From a virus: 22,975 bases of DNA. The stretch covers positions 1 through 22,975 of IMG/VR virus record IMGVR_UViG_3300042890_000054; one strand, given 5' to 3'. A program made the translations under genes and the position numbers. Below are positions 1-8,700 of the stretch, piece after piece. Within the stretch, counting starts at the first letter, position 1. Each line of letters opens with the position of its first letter. The notes beneath the pieces are model-generated. The model was given only the letters and a program-made list of their open reading frames with translations. It did no database searches and was not told where the DNA came from.

Positions 1-2401
1 TGCCATACGGACTTGTTGCGTTTGTGTTTCTAATCAAAACAATGTTTTGATCTTGCTGGTCACTACGCAATTCGTGATAAGCGGATGTGGAGCCTGCGTA
101 AGTACCCGTATTACTCGCCTTGAAGAAACCCCCGCTCGTGATGCGTGCGCGTTCGGTCGGAGTTGACCCTGTTCCAAAAACAATTACACCAGACGCATTT
201 TTTGCGTTAATCGTTGTTTGATTGCTGCTTTGGACGGTTAAGTTGCCGCCCATGCGGATTTGCGTATCCGTACCCGGCCCTTGAATCGTGCTTTCATCGG
301 TTGGCAAATAAATGGCAGGCTGCGTGGCGTTGCTTTGCGTAATAACAAGACGACCGCCAGTCGTGGTCGTGGCACCAAGCCCCAAATTCCCACTCGCATC
401 CAGCGTCATCGCCTGCGTGAACGTGATGGCGTTGCCTGCGGTGCCGGAAGGGGCGTTGAAGAAACGGTGTTCACCCGATCCTTGTTGATAAATAGTTGCT
501 GTGCCGTTGACGGCATATTTATTTTCGCTTGCGTAATAAACATTTGCGCCAAGCGCGATGTTGTTTGAACCAATGCCCCAAAGCGAATTGCCTGCATTAC
601 CAACTTCAATAGCCTTACCAAGATTCCACGCACTTGGCGTCACGCCCAAGCCGAAGTTAGTGCCATCAAATACCAGCCCCGCCCCACTCGTCGCCACCTT
701 GCTGCCGTTCAGATACAGCACGCCGTTGGCGGTGCCGCCGTTGAGCGTAAGGTTACCCGACAGCGTAGCCGTGCCTGCGTTAGCCGAGGCGATAGAGGCG
801 TTTGTAACAGTCAGCCCTGTGACGACCGCTGTGCCGACGTTAGCCGATGCGATAGAAGCCCCGGTTGCGGTCAAACTTGTCACCGTCGCTGTGGTGAGTA
901 GCGCCACACCCGCGTTCATGCTAGCAATAGAGGCGCTGGTTGCCGTGAGGTTCGTGATAACCGCCACGCCCGCGTTGATGGAGGCGATAGAGGCCGCCGT
1001 AAACTGAAGGTTGCCGATGTTGGCCGAGGCGATGGACGCACCCGTAGCATTCAGCGTCGTAACCGTCGCGTTGGTGAAAAGAGCCACCCCTGCGTTCATA
1101 GAGGCGACAGACGCGCCTGTAGCGGTCAAATTCGTGACAACCGCCACCCCAAGGTTAGCCGAGGCTACGGACGCCCCTGTGGCCGTCAGCGTCGTCACAG
1201 CAGCCACGCCTGCGTTCATGGAGGCAGCCGAGACGGTGGTGACGTTGACCTTGCCCGTGGCATCGTCAATGACCATAGACGCCGTGCCGTCCTTAGCCTT
1301 GATGTTGGTTACTTCAAGGTTGGTGAGGTCAAGCGTCGTGGTGTTGACGGTTGTGATGGTCGCCGTCGTAAAGACCGCAGACGCCGCCGAAACAGTCGTA
1401 AAGTTACCCACAGCCGGGGAAGATCCACCGATGGTGGTAGCGTCAATCGTGCCGCCGTTGATGTCGGCGGTGGTGGCCACAACGCTGTTAAGCGTGACCA
1501 CACCCGTAGAGTCGGCAATAGAGCCTGCGGCGGTACCGTCCTTGGCTTTTAGGTTAGTGACCTCAAGGTTGGTGCTATCCACCGTCGTGGCGTTGACCGT
1601 TGTGATGTTGCCGGTCGTTGCGGTCGCGGTCGTAAACGTACCCGCAGCCGCCGTGCCGCCGCCAATGGTCGTGCCGTCAATGGTGCCGCCGTTAATATCA
1701 GCGGTCGTGATCGTGCCGATGTCAGCCCACGTTCCCGTGACCGATACGTTGTTGGTCAGCGTCCAGCCGCTTGCTTGGAAGTTGACGGTATCCGCGCCGG
1801 CGTTACCGACCTGAAGGTTGCCGTTAAGGGTCGTGGCACCGGCTACGGTCAACGTGCCAGAGACGTTGAGGTTGGTGACGCTGTTGACCGCGCTAATCAA
1901 CTGAAAGCGCGTGCCGTCGTACACCACGGCGACCATTTCGCCAGAGGTGATGTCACCGGCAACAAGGGCGGTCGTGCCATCACGCGTGACGTTCTTTGCG
2001 CCGAGCGTGTCAATGTTGAGCGTGACTGCGCCTGTGTTGGTTGCGGGGGCGATGAAGTAGTACACCGCGCCTGTAACGTAAGTCGTTAAAGCCGGGGTCA
2101 GCGTACCGACGAGCGTATCCGTACCCGTTACCGTGACAAGGGCCGCGCCGTTGCTCTGAATCTGCGCAACCGTGGCGGCGTCAGTCGCTGCCGTGCCGGT
2201 GGCAAGGTTTGTGATCTTGAAGCCGCCCATCGGAATGTTGGCGGTCGGCGTCGTTTGTCCGTCTTTGGTGATACAGGTGGAAAGGCCGTTAGCAAGGTCA
2301 GCCGTCAACGCGTTAAACGTCGTGGCCGAGATGACGGTGTTAGCGACGACAGGCTGGCCTGCCGAGTTGATGACAAAAGTGCCTGACCCGTTGAAACTCA
2401 T
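1..2401 (-). CDS. Tail fibre / receptor-binding-type protein, partial (C-terminus beyond window)
   Basis: The frame is open from the ATG at 2401 to the window edge, giving 800 codons with no stop. The start overlaps the previous stop as ATGA and has AAAGGAG eight bases upstream. Residues 1-90 (MSFNGSGTFVINSAGQPV..., then TPTANIPMGGFKITNLATG) match an N-terminal module I know from many phage fibre-like proteins, probably the virion attachment end. Residues 234 to about 394 hold two copies of a roughly 78-residue module (ADINGGTID.TTIGG ... LEVTN.KAKDGTA). Residues 385-549 are pentapeptide-like repeats. After about residue 560 comes a fibre-shaft segment with GVTPSAWN and LDASGNLGLG motifs, often found ahead of receptor-binding tips. 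The protein presumably contacts the host surface. The missing end may carry the tip or an intramolecular chaperone, which cannot be seen here. Composition is very rich in Thr, Ala, Gly, Asn and Val. Confidence 0.85.
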   Translation of the reverse strand, partial: MSFNGSGTFVINSAGQPVVANTVISATTFNALTADLANGLSTCITKDGQTTPTANIPMGGFKITNLATGTAATDAATVAQIQSNGAALVTVTGTDTLVGTLTPALTTYVTGAVYYFIAPATNTGAVTLNIDTLGAKNVTRDGTTALVAGDITSGEMVAVVYDGTRFQLISAVNSVTNLNVSGTLTVAGATTLNGNLQVGNAGADTVNFQASGWTLTNNVSVTGTWADIGTITTADINGGTIDGTTIGGGTAAAGTFTTATATTGNITTVNATTVDSTNLEVTNLKAKDGTAAGSIADSTGVVTLNSVVATTADINGGTIDATTIGGSSPAVGNFTTVSAASAVFTTATITTVNTTTLDLTNLEVTNIKAKDGTASMVIDDATGKVNVTTVSAASMNAGVAAVTTLTATGASVASANLGVAVVTNLTATGASVASMNAGVALFTNATVTTLNATGASIASANIGNLQFTAASIASINAGVAVITNLTATSASIASMNAGVALLTTATVTSLTATGASIASANVGTAVVTGLTVTNASIASANAGTATLSGNLTLNGGTANGVLYLNGSKVATSGAGLVFDGTNFGLGVTPSAWNLGKAIEVGNAGNSLWGIGSNNIALGANVYYASENKYAVNGTATIYQQGSGEHRFFNAPSGTAGNAITFTQAMTLDASGNLGLGATTTTGGRLVITQSNATQPAIYLPTDESTIQGPGTDTQIRMGGNLTVQSSNQTTINAKNASGVIVFGTGSTPTERARITSGGFFKASNTGTYAGSTSAYHELRSDQQDQNIVLIRNTNATSPYG
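755..1249 (-). repeat. 33 pentapeptide-like units inside the fibre gene (residues 385-549)
   Basis: The encoded 165 residues divide into 33 successive five-residue units without a break. Recurrent units are ASVAS/ASIAS, MNAGV/ANLGV, AVVTN and LTATG. The first position is always A, L, M, I or V, and the third always A, V, I, L or F. Positions 2, 4 and 5 are mostly Thr, Ser, Asn or Gly. Higher-order blocks begin near bases 1212, 1152, 1092, 1017, 972, 912, 837 and 777. Their spacings are 60, 60, 75, 45, 60, 75 and 60 bases, all multiples of 15. Confidence 0.85.
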
Positions 2402-4041
2402 TTAAAATACTCCTTTGTCGTCGCAAAAAACGGCTTTTCTTCAGCCGCATATTGTGATGCACCCATGCGCAACACACGCGCTAAATCTTCCCGCTCTTGT
2501 GCCGATAATTTACGTCGGAACTGCCGTTCAAAATCTTGAATTTGGCGCTGTACATCCGTTTGGCCCGCCAACACTCGGCCTAACTTTCGGCCTTGATCGC
2601 TATATACAAATGCAGCCGGGACTGCCGTTGCATAACCGACAAGTTGGCTTGGTTGTTGTGCGCCAGTTACGGGCGTTCGGGGCGAAAACACATCTGCGGA
2701 TTCTGCAGCAATGTTTCTCATTCTGCCGCCGCCGCCAGCATACTGTCCTTTGCCACCTGCGCTTTGCCTTACCGCACCGGAAAATTGTTTTGGCGTAAAA
2801 GCCTCTGGCTGATCTATGGAGCGATAAACAGCATCTTCCAAAACTTTGAAATTGCCATATTTAGCGTCTACTGCGCGTAACGCTTTCATGGCGTCAGGCG
2901 GCAACTGCGACTCTAATATCTCTGTCGCCTTTTTCTCTGAAGTTTTTAGCAGTTTTTCTGCGTCAGGGAAACTTTGATTTCCTGACATATCGCGCAATTT
3001 TGCGCGAATGTTTGATCTAATTTCTAGCAAATCTCCGCTGGTTAATTGCCGGCCCTTAACTCGGCTTAACTCGGTATCAATAAAGTTTTGCACATACCGA
3101 CGCGACTTAACGTCAGCAGCCGCTTGGCGAGGGATTGCCATGGCTTGCGACAGCGGCACATCTCCGCCTTCAACCCGCATTAAAACTGGTTGCAATGGGT
3201 AATTTTTAAATTGACCATATGCTTCGTTATATGCGTCCTTTAAATCGTTGTATGTATCGCGCACATCTGCGCGAGACGGAGGCGTATACCCCGGCGGTGC
3301 CGCTTCCTTGCCAATCAATTCTTGTGTTTGTTGCCACCCGCGTTGTCTTGCCGCGACAACCTTGGGTCGGATGAACGGAATGTTCATCATAGATTCTTCA
3401 ATCATTGCCCAAGTGCTGTCAGGAGCCATTTGGCCGGGCGACAATTCAACGCCTTTTGCTGTCAACCGACGAGCAGCCGGCGACATATCAATGCCGTGCG
3501 TTAAACCACGCAAGGCTTGACCTCCTTTTGTTAGGCCGCCTCCTGCCAATGCACCATAAGCACCCTCTGTGCGACGGTCTTGCGGATCGGCTGTTGCATA
3601 AGTTGTCACGCCGCTTTCTATTGCGCTGCGCATTGCGGGGCCGCCCATACGCAATGCACGACCTACAGGGCCGCCCATTAGTGACGTTGCGGCTGTTTCG
3701 CCCACAAACTGCCCTGCCGATCCTTCTGGCCCTTGCGTAAACGGTTCGTTTTGCTCTTGGGTTTGCTGATAACGCTCTGGCGACACCAAGCCCAACAATT
3801 CGCCAAGGCTTGAAACGCTCCGCTCAACGCCAGCGCCTACGCCCATCAATGCACGCACCAATGGGTTGACCTCACCGCCGACAGTGCCGGTTTTAGGGTC
3901 AAACATACGCGCTTGCGGTGTGGACGAGACGGGAGCAGGGGCTTGGGCAGAGTGAGTCATTGCCTCCACATTTTGGCGGCCCTGTTCCTCGGCAAAACGC
4001 CTTTTGAAGCGTTCAATTTCCTCTAGAGAGTAATCTTCCAT
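2398..4041 (-). CDS. Probable internal virion / ejection-type structural protein (547 aa)
   Basis: I do not recognise a named family with certainty. The start is taken at 4041 because AAGGAGG lies just upstream and the ATG forms TAATG with the preceding stop; a longer frame beginning at 4068 has no such support. The N-terminus (MEDYSLEEIERFKRRFAEEQ) is charged and helical, followed by a Gln/Pro linker. Residues 70-200 are rich in Gly and Ala (GGPVGRALRMGGPAMRSAI), and a segment LTAKGVELSPGQM ... SMMNIPFIRP follows at about 195-235. The segment from SPGQM onward resembles one I know from internal or injected proteins of environmental podoviruses. The C-terminal 250 residues are mostly helical and charged. 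Its place between a similar helical protein and the fibre fits a virion component released or used at DNA entry, which is inference. The stop overlaps the fibre start (ATGA). Confidence 0.72.
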   Translation of the reverse strand: MEDYSLEEIERFKRRFAEEQGRQNVEAMTHSAQAPAPVSSTPQARMFDPKTGTVGGEVNPLVRALMGVGAGVERSVSSLGELLGLVSPERYQQTQEQNEPFTQGPEGSAGQFVGETAATSLMGGPVGRALRMGGPAMRSAIESGVTTYATADPQDRRTEGAYGALAGGGLTKGGQALRGLTHGIDMSPAARRLTAKGVELSPGQMAPDSTWAMIEESMMNIPFIRPKVVAARQRGWQQTQELIGKEAAPPGYTPPSRADVRDTYNDLKDAYNEAYGQFKNYPLQPVLMRVEGGDVPLSQAMAIPRQAAADVKSRRYVQNFIDTELSRVKGRQLTSGDLLEIRSNIRAKLRDMSGNQSFPDAEKLLKTSEKKATEILESQLPPDAMKALRAVDAKYGNFKVLEDAVYRSIDQPEAFTPKQFSGAVRQSAGGKGQYAGGGGRMRNIAAESADVFSPRTPVTGAQQPSQLVGYATAVPAAFVYSDQGRKLGRVLAGQTDVQRQIQDFERQFRRKLSAQEREDLARVLRMGASQYAAEEKPFFATTKEYFK

Positions 4042-5333
4042 TACAAACCTCCTTGGTTGCGCTTCCATCGCTGATAGCGCACTTCTTCGTCATCAATCTT
4101 TTTGTAAGGAATCTTGGAGTCTTTGTAAGTTGAGTAATAGTCATCAATCAGCGAATCGTATTCATCAATTACGTCAAGTTGCTTGTTGCGAATGATATTT
4201 CCGATAGCAACACGCGCTTGAGGACTGTTGACAATTTGCGGGAACATTCTTTCCAAAATTGCAGTTTCTTCTTTTGTAAACCCACGCGCACCGCCCAAAG
4301 CGGCTTGAGTAGACAGAACCAAATCACTGACCTGCGCAGAAAACGCCTCAGTGTTTTTCAATGTCTCTGGATCAACTTTAATTCCAAGGCTGTTTAAGAA
4401 TTGCCCTGCTCCAACCGCTCCTGTAGCCAAAGCGCCGGTGTAAGTTCCTTTCTGCGTCAACCGATCAAGATTGTTGACTGATTTAATAATGTTTTTGGCA
4501 GCATTAGCCCGTGGACGCATTGTGCCAATGTCTCCCAAAAAGATTTTTTGTGCTTCCGCATCACCCTTTGCTCCAAGATCAATGCGTACTGGTGCAGATT
4601 GCGTTGTTTCTTTAGAAATTGCCGCATCATATGTTGCGCGCAACGGACTGTTTAGCGGCAATGCCTCGCGTTCTGCAATCAATTTGCTTAACGAACTGCC
4701 CGCCGCCGGTTTTGGTGACGCCGTTACAGGCTTGCCATCCATCATTACAGGCGTAGCCATGCCATCGCTAATGTTAAACAACTGATCGCCAAACTCCATC
4801 GTCTGAGTTTTTGGCTCTTGCGCTGCCATAACTTGCGCAAGACGCTGCGCCGTCGGCGTTCCGGTTGCGGCGTAATTTGCAAAGATGTTTTGACGTTCTT
4901 TTGCAGTCGGGCCAACCATCTCTGTGCGCATAGGCGCTTGCTGCGGTGCGCCATATGTTACGTCGCCTTCCGCACCGACTTGCGGCATACCAACGCTGGC
5001 CGCAATTTCAGCGGTTGTCGGGGCAGCAACACGCGCTTGCGGTGCCAATTCCTGACGCAGCCGCTCTGCACCTGCAATATCGGCTTCGGCTGCCTTTTGC
5101 TCGGCTTCCTCTGCCTTCTCCAACGCCTTTTTAGAGCCGTAGGCTTGCAGCATCTTGGTCAGCGCGGTCAGCGGCGACGGCATGGCCCGAATACCCTGAT
5201 AGGTAAACGGCTCCTCCTCTGCTAAGGCTTGCTGTTGCAGCAGTTCGGCGTAACGGCGCTGCTGCTCTGCGCGGCGTCGTTCTTGATCGTAGGGTGATGG
5301 AGGCTTGAATGCCTCGTACGATTTAATTGCCAT
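4041..5333 (-). CDS. Probable internal virion structural protein, helical (430 aa)
   Basis: The function is not recognised for certain. The start is the ATG at 5333, with AGGGG a few bases upstream and an 11-base overlap with the previous gene. Residues 1-110 are strongly helical and charged (YDQERRRAEQQRRYAELLQQ, then EKAEEAEQKAAEADIAGAE), a probable coiled coil. A Pro/Thr-rich linker follows to about residue 215. The C-terminal half has a helical domain with LSKLIAEREALPLNSPLR and a segment NLDRLTQKGTYTGALATGAV ... GIKVDPETLKNTEAFSAQV. I associate this C-terminal pattern with virion proteins of environmental podoviruses lying next to the fibre gene. No enzymatic motif is visible. It ends with the Shine-Dalgarno sequence of the next gene inside its own last codons (AACCAAGGAGGTTTGTAATG), so the two genes are translationally coupled. 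Confidence 0.72.
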   Translation of the reverse strand: MAIKSYEAFKPPSPYDQERRRAEQQRRYAELLQQQALAEEEPFTYQGIRAMPSPLTALTKMLQAYGSKKALEKAEEAEQKAAEADIAGAERLRQELAPQARVAAPTTAEIAASVGMPQVGAEGDVTYGAPQQAPMRTEMVGPTAKERQNIFANYAATGTPTAQRLAQVMAAQEPKTQTMEFGDQLFNISDGMATPVMMDGKPVTASPKPAAGSSLSKLIAEREALPLNSPLRATYDAAISKETTQSAPVRIDLGAKGDAEAQKIFLGDIGTMRPRANAAKNIIKSVNNLDRLTQKGTYTGALATGAVGAGQFLNSLGIKVDPETLKNTEAFSAQVSDLVLSTQAALGGARGFTKEETAILERMFPQIVNSPQARVAIGNIIRNKQLDVIDEYDSLIDDYYSTYKDSKIPYKKIDDEEVRYQRWKRNQGGL

Positions 5334-5721
5334 CAAAGTCCCCTCGGTAGGTGCCTCCCTGCGGCGTCGTCATGCCGGGGGAGGACGGATACCCGCGTGC
5401 GCCTGCACCTTGCGGACGCTTCATGCCGCCCACTTGCGGTGCGCCTTGTTGCGGCGGTGCCATGGCACTCATTGCGGGGTTGCTGATCGGGCCGGTGTAC
5501 TGCGCTGGGCCACGCGGGCCGTTAAAGTTCATGTTCTGCGGTGCAACGCCGGGGGCTGAGTTTGGCGTAGCCCCTGCGTAAGCAAGCGATGGCTGCTGCG
5601 GCTGACGCGGCGTCATGCCGTCAAGCGATGCGTTGCGTTCCTGCATCGCCAACATACGCGCCAACTCTTGTGGGCGACGGTCAGGCTGCATCGGCATATT
5701 CATTGGGCGTCGTCCGTTCAT
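5323..5721 (-). CDS. Small Pro/Gln/Met-rich virion-region protein (132 aa)
   Basis: The start at 5721 has AGAGGTGG a few bases upstream. The N-terminal 45 residues are basic and helical (QPDRRPQELARMLAMQERN). The rest is low-complexity Pro, Gly, Gln and Ala with Tyr and Asn (PGVAPQNMNFNGPRGPAQYT, then KRPQGAGARGYPSSP), probably disordered. No family was recognised. It sits 12 bases after the 1201-residue repeat protein and overlaps the next gene, so it is likely a co-translated partner or linker of the internal or tail complex. It is a real gene by spacing, ribosome binding site and position, but its function is unknown. Confidence 0.68.
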   Translation of the reverse strand: MNGRRPMNMPMQPDRRPQELARMLAMQERNASLDGMTPRQPQQPSLAYAGATPNSAPGVAPQNMNFNGPRGPAQYTGPISNPAMSAMAPPQQGAPQVGGMKRPQGAGARGYPSSPGMTTPQGGTYRGDFDGN

Positions 5722-5733
5722 TAGCCACCTCTG

Positions 5734-8700
5734 TTAAAATAAACCACTTAAAAATCCACCGCTCGGTGCGCCTGCGACTGCGCCTGCCAACCCATATAGA
5801 CCTGACATACCGCTTGCGGCTTGGTTTGCAGCAATACCGTAACGCTGGATATTTGCGGCATCTTGCGCCTGCATGGCTTGTAGATACGGTGTTGGTGCAA
5901 CCGTGACGCCGCTGTAGCCTTGGAACTGCGGCATCTGTACCTGCGATCCCGAGAGCAACGCAGAGATTTCGTTGAGCGGCTGATTGCGTAGTGCAACCTG
6001 CTGCTGCAACGCTTGCTGGATGGCTTGGTTGCCGAACGTGCCTGCACCCATCGCTTGGTTGTACTGCTGCTGTTGCGCGGCATTTGCGGCGGCTTGCTGC
6101 GTAAGTGCGGCCTGCTGGTTCTGCAAAATCGCGGCGTTCTGCAAGCCACGAATGTCCATGCCCTGACCAAAGCGTTGCTGCTGTGCAGCGTTGGCGGCGG
6201 CTTGTTCGGCCATCGCACGCTGGTATGCCTGTGCCTGTGCTTCGTTGAAGAATCCAGCCTGCGCACCGGCTTGCTGGAAGCCCTGCTGCTGACGCGCCAA
6301 ATTGGCTTGATAAGCGGCCAATGCTTGTTGCTGGTTCTGTGCAACGGCTTGGTTCGCAAACTGTCCAAGGCCCATCTGCTGCGCGTAACGCTGCTGCTGG
6401 GCTTGCATGGCGGCTTGTTGCTGCTGCAACGCGGCCTGTTGGTTTTGACCCAAGGCTTGATTGCGCAGTTCCTGTGCCGTGACTTGCTGGCCAAACGCAC
6501 CTTGCGCTGCTTGGTTCTGCATCTGCGCAGCGGCTTGAGCCTGCGCAAAGTTCTGCGCCATGGCTTGATTTTGTGCCTGCTGGGCTTGTTGCCCCATGCC
6601 AAACTGTGCAAGTAACGCCTGACGGTTAAACTCTCCTGCGCCAACCGCTTGACCATAACGCTGCTGTTGCGCTTGGTTTTGCATCTGCTGCAACGCCAAC
6701 GCTTGCTGGTAGTTTTGCTGGGCGGCTTGGTTCTGCGCTTGTGTCGCCTGCTGTCCCGTTTGGAACGTCGCAAGTTGTGCCTCTCGGCCAAACTCGCCTG
6801 CGGCCACACGTTGCAAGAAATTCTGTTGTTGTGCGGCGTTGCCCATCTGCGCAGCCGCAAGGGCTTGCTGATAGTTTTGCGCTTGTGCTTGGTTTGCAGC
6901 CTGCTGCGCCTGTTGACCCATCGCAAACTGCTGGCCGGTCAATTGTGCGCCAAGTTCTGCTTGGGTCGCGGCTTGACCAAACTGTTGCGCTTGCGCGGCA
7001 CGTTGGGCTTCCTCGGTCGCCAATGCACCCTGCAAGTTTTGCTGCACCGCTTGGTTTTGCAACTGCTGTGAGGCTTGACCTTGTGCAAAGTTCTGAGCAA
7101 TGGCGCGGTTGATCGCCTCTTGTGCCGCTTGACCCGTCTGGAAAGAAGCCAATTGTGCTTCTTGTCCAAACTCTCCAGCGGCGAGACGTTGTGCAAAGTC
7201 TTGTGCCTGCGCTTGGTTTGCAAACTGACCTGACTGCAACGCCAATTGCGTGTTTTGCGCAATTGCTGCGTTCTGCGCTTGCTGTGCTGTTTGTTGCGTC
7301 TCAAATCCTGCCAGCGCACCCTCACGGCCAAACTGCTGCGCGGCCATTTCTTGCCCAAAACCTTGTGCTTGTGCGGCGTTTTGCGCTTGTTGGGCAGCCA
7401 ACGCACGCTCAAAGTTCTGCTGTTGCGCTTGGTTGACCGCTTGTTGTGCCTGTTGGCCCATACCAAAGGACGCCATCTGCGCTTCACGGCCAAACTGACC
7501 CGCCTGTAGGCGCTGCTGGAATGCCTGCTGTTGCGCCATGTTCTGCGCAGACTGTGCGGCAAGCGACTGCTGGAAGTTTTGCGCGAGGGCTTCGTTGTAG
7601 AGTCCCAAGCCTTGTGCGCCTGCTCCAAACTGCGCGAGTGCGGCTTGGTTGGCAAAGTCGGCAAGGGTCTGTTGTTCGGCAAGTCCCTGCTGACGCATGG
7701 AGGCGTCTAGGCTGATGCCTTGCAATGCCGCTTGCGTGCGCAAATCGTTTTCACGTTGCGCTTGCAGTTCCATCTCTGCGTTGTACGCCTCACCGCCCGG
7801 TCGCAAGCCTTGGTTGACAAGGCGCTGCTCCAACTGCGCACGTTCACGCTGCAATTGCGGCTCAAGGCGCGACATGATGGCGTTTTGCGCCGTCATTCCC
7901 GCGTTGACTGGCATGGCGGCAAGCCCTTGCGTTGCCAACTGCCGTTGAAGTTCTGGTGTTGCTAACTCACCGCGTGCGTAGCCAAATCGGCCCTCTTGCA
8001 CGTTGCGGGCAACATCGCCGACGCCTGAAAGGTTAAGGTTTTCTTCTAGTGACGGTGCGGCAGGGCCACCGATGGCACGACCAAACTGATCGGCTGACGG
8101 GCCACCTGCGATTTCACCGAGGCGTGAGGTATCAAACCCGCCAAGATTCAACCCTGCGGGGCCGCCTTGTGCTTGACCAAACTGCCCAACGCCGCCTTGT
8201 ACGCCTTGCATTCCTGCAAGGTTAAGGCCGCCAAACTGCACGCCCGCTGGGCCAGCACCGGCCATGCCGTACAGGCCCGCAGCAGGGCCGCCACCGGCCA
8301 TTCCAAACTGACCGTAGCCAACGCCGGGGCCAATCTGCCCAACGCGTGAGAAGTCGGCTCCTTGGACATTCGGGGCATTGGGGCCAGCGCCTGCGGCGTA
8401 CTGACCGAGATTGCCAAATCCTTGTGCGGTGCCAAGCCCCGAAAGGTCTAGGCCACCAAACTGCACGCCGCCGGGGCCGGCTTGTGCCATGCCGTACTGA
8501 CCCATAGCGGGGCCACCGCCGACACCGCCGACGCCTGAGAGGTCAAGTTGACCGAGGTTGTACGCGGCTGGCCCACCGCCTGCCATACCAAACTGGCCGC
8601 CCGAGGGGCCGCCTGTAAAACCTGTCAGTGCGACATTACCGCCCGCCTGACCCATGCCAGTAAGGTCGGGAGCCTGCGCAACGTCACCAAACGCGCCGAT

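Noticed and set aside
558-1814. Plus-strand Val/Ala-rich frames opposite the fibre repeats
   Set aside because: They are the complement of the 15-base periodic repeat; a repeat free of stops in one frame is often free in another. The minus-strand frame has the start, ribosome binding site and coupling.
6070-7581. CRISPR array or satellite DNA
   Set aside because: The 162-base periodicity is coding, varies at third positions, and has no conserved repeat-spacer alternation.
5748-7682. Long alternative minus-strand frames and plus-strand frames inside the repeat rod gene
   Set aside because: They arise from the same tandem repeat and give Arg/Lys/Ser-rich or Leu/Cys-rich low-complexity products without start signals.
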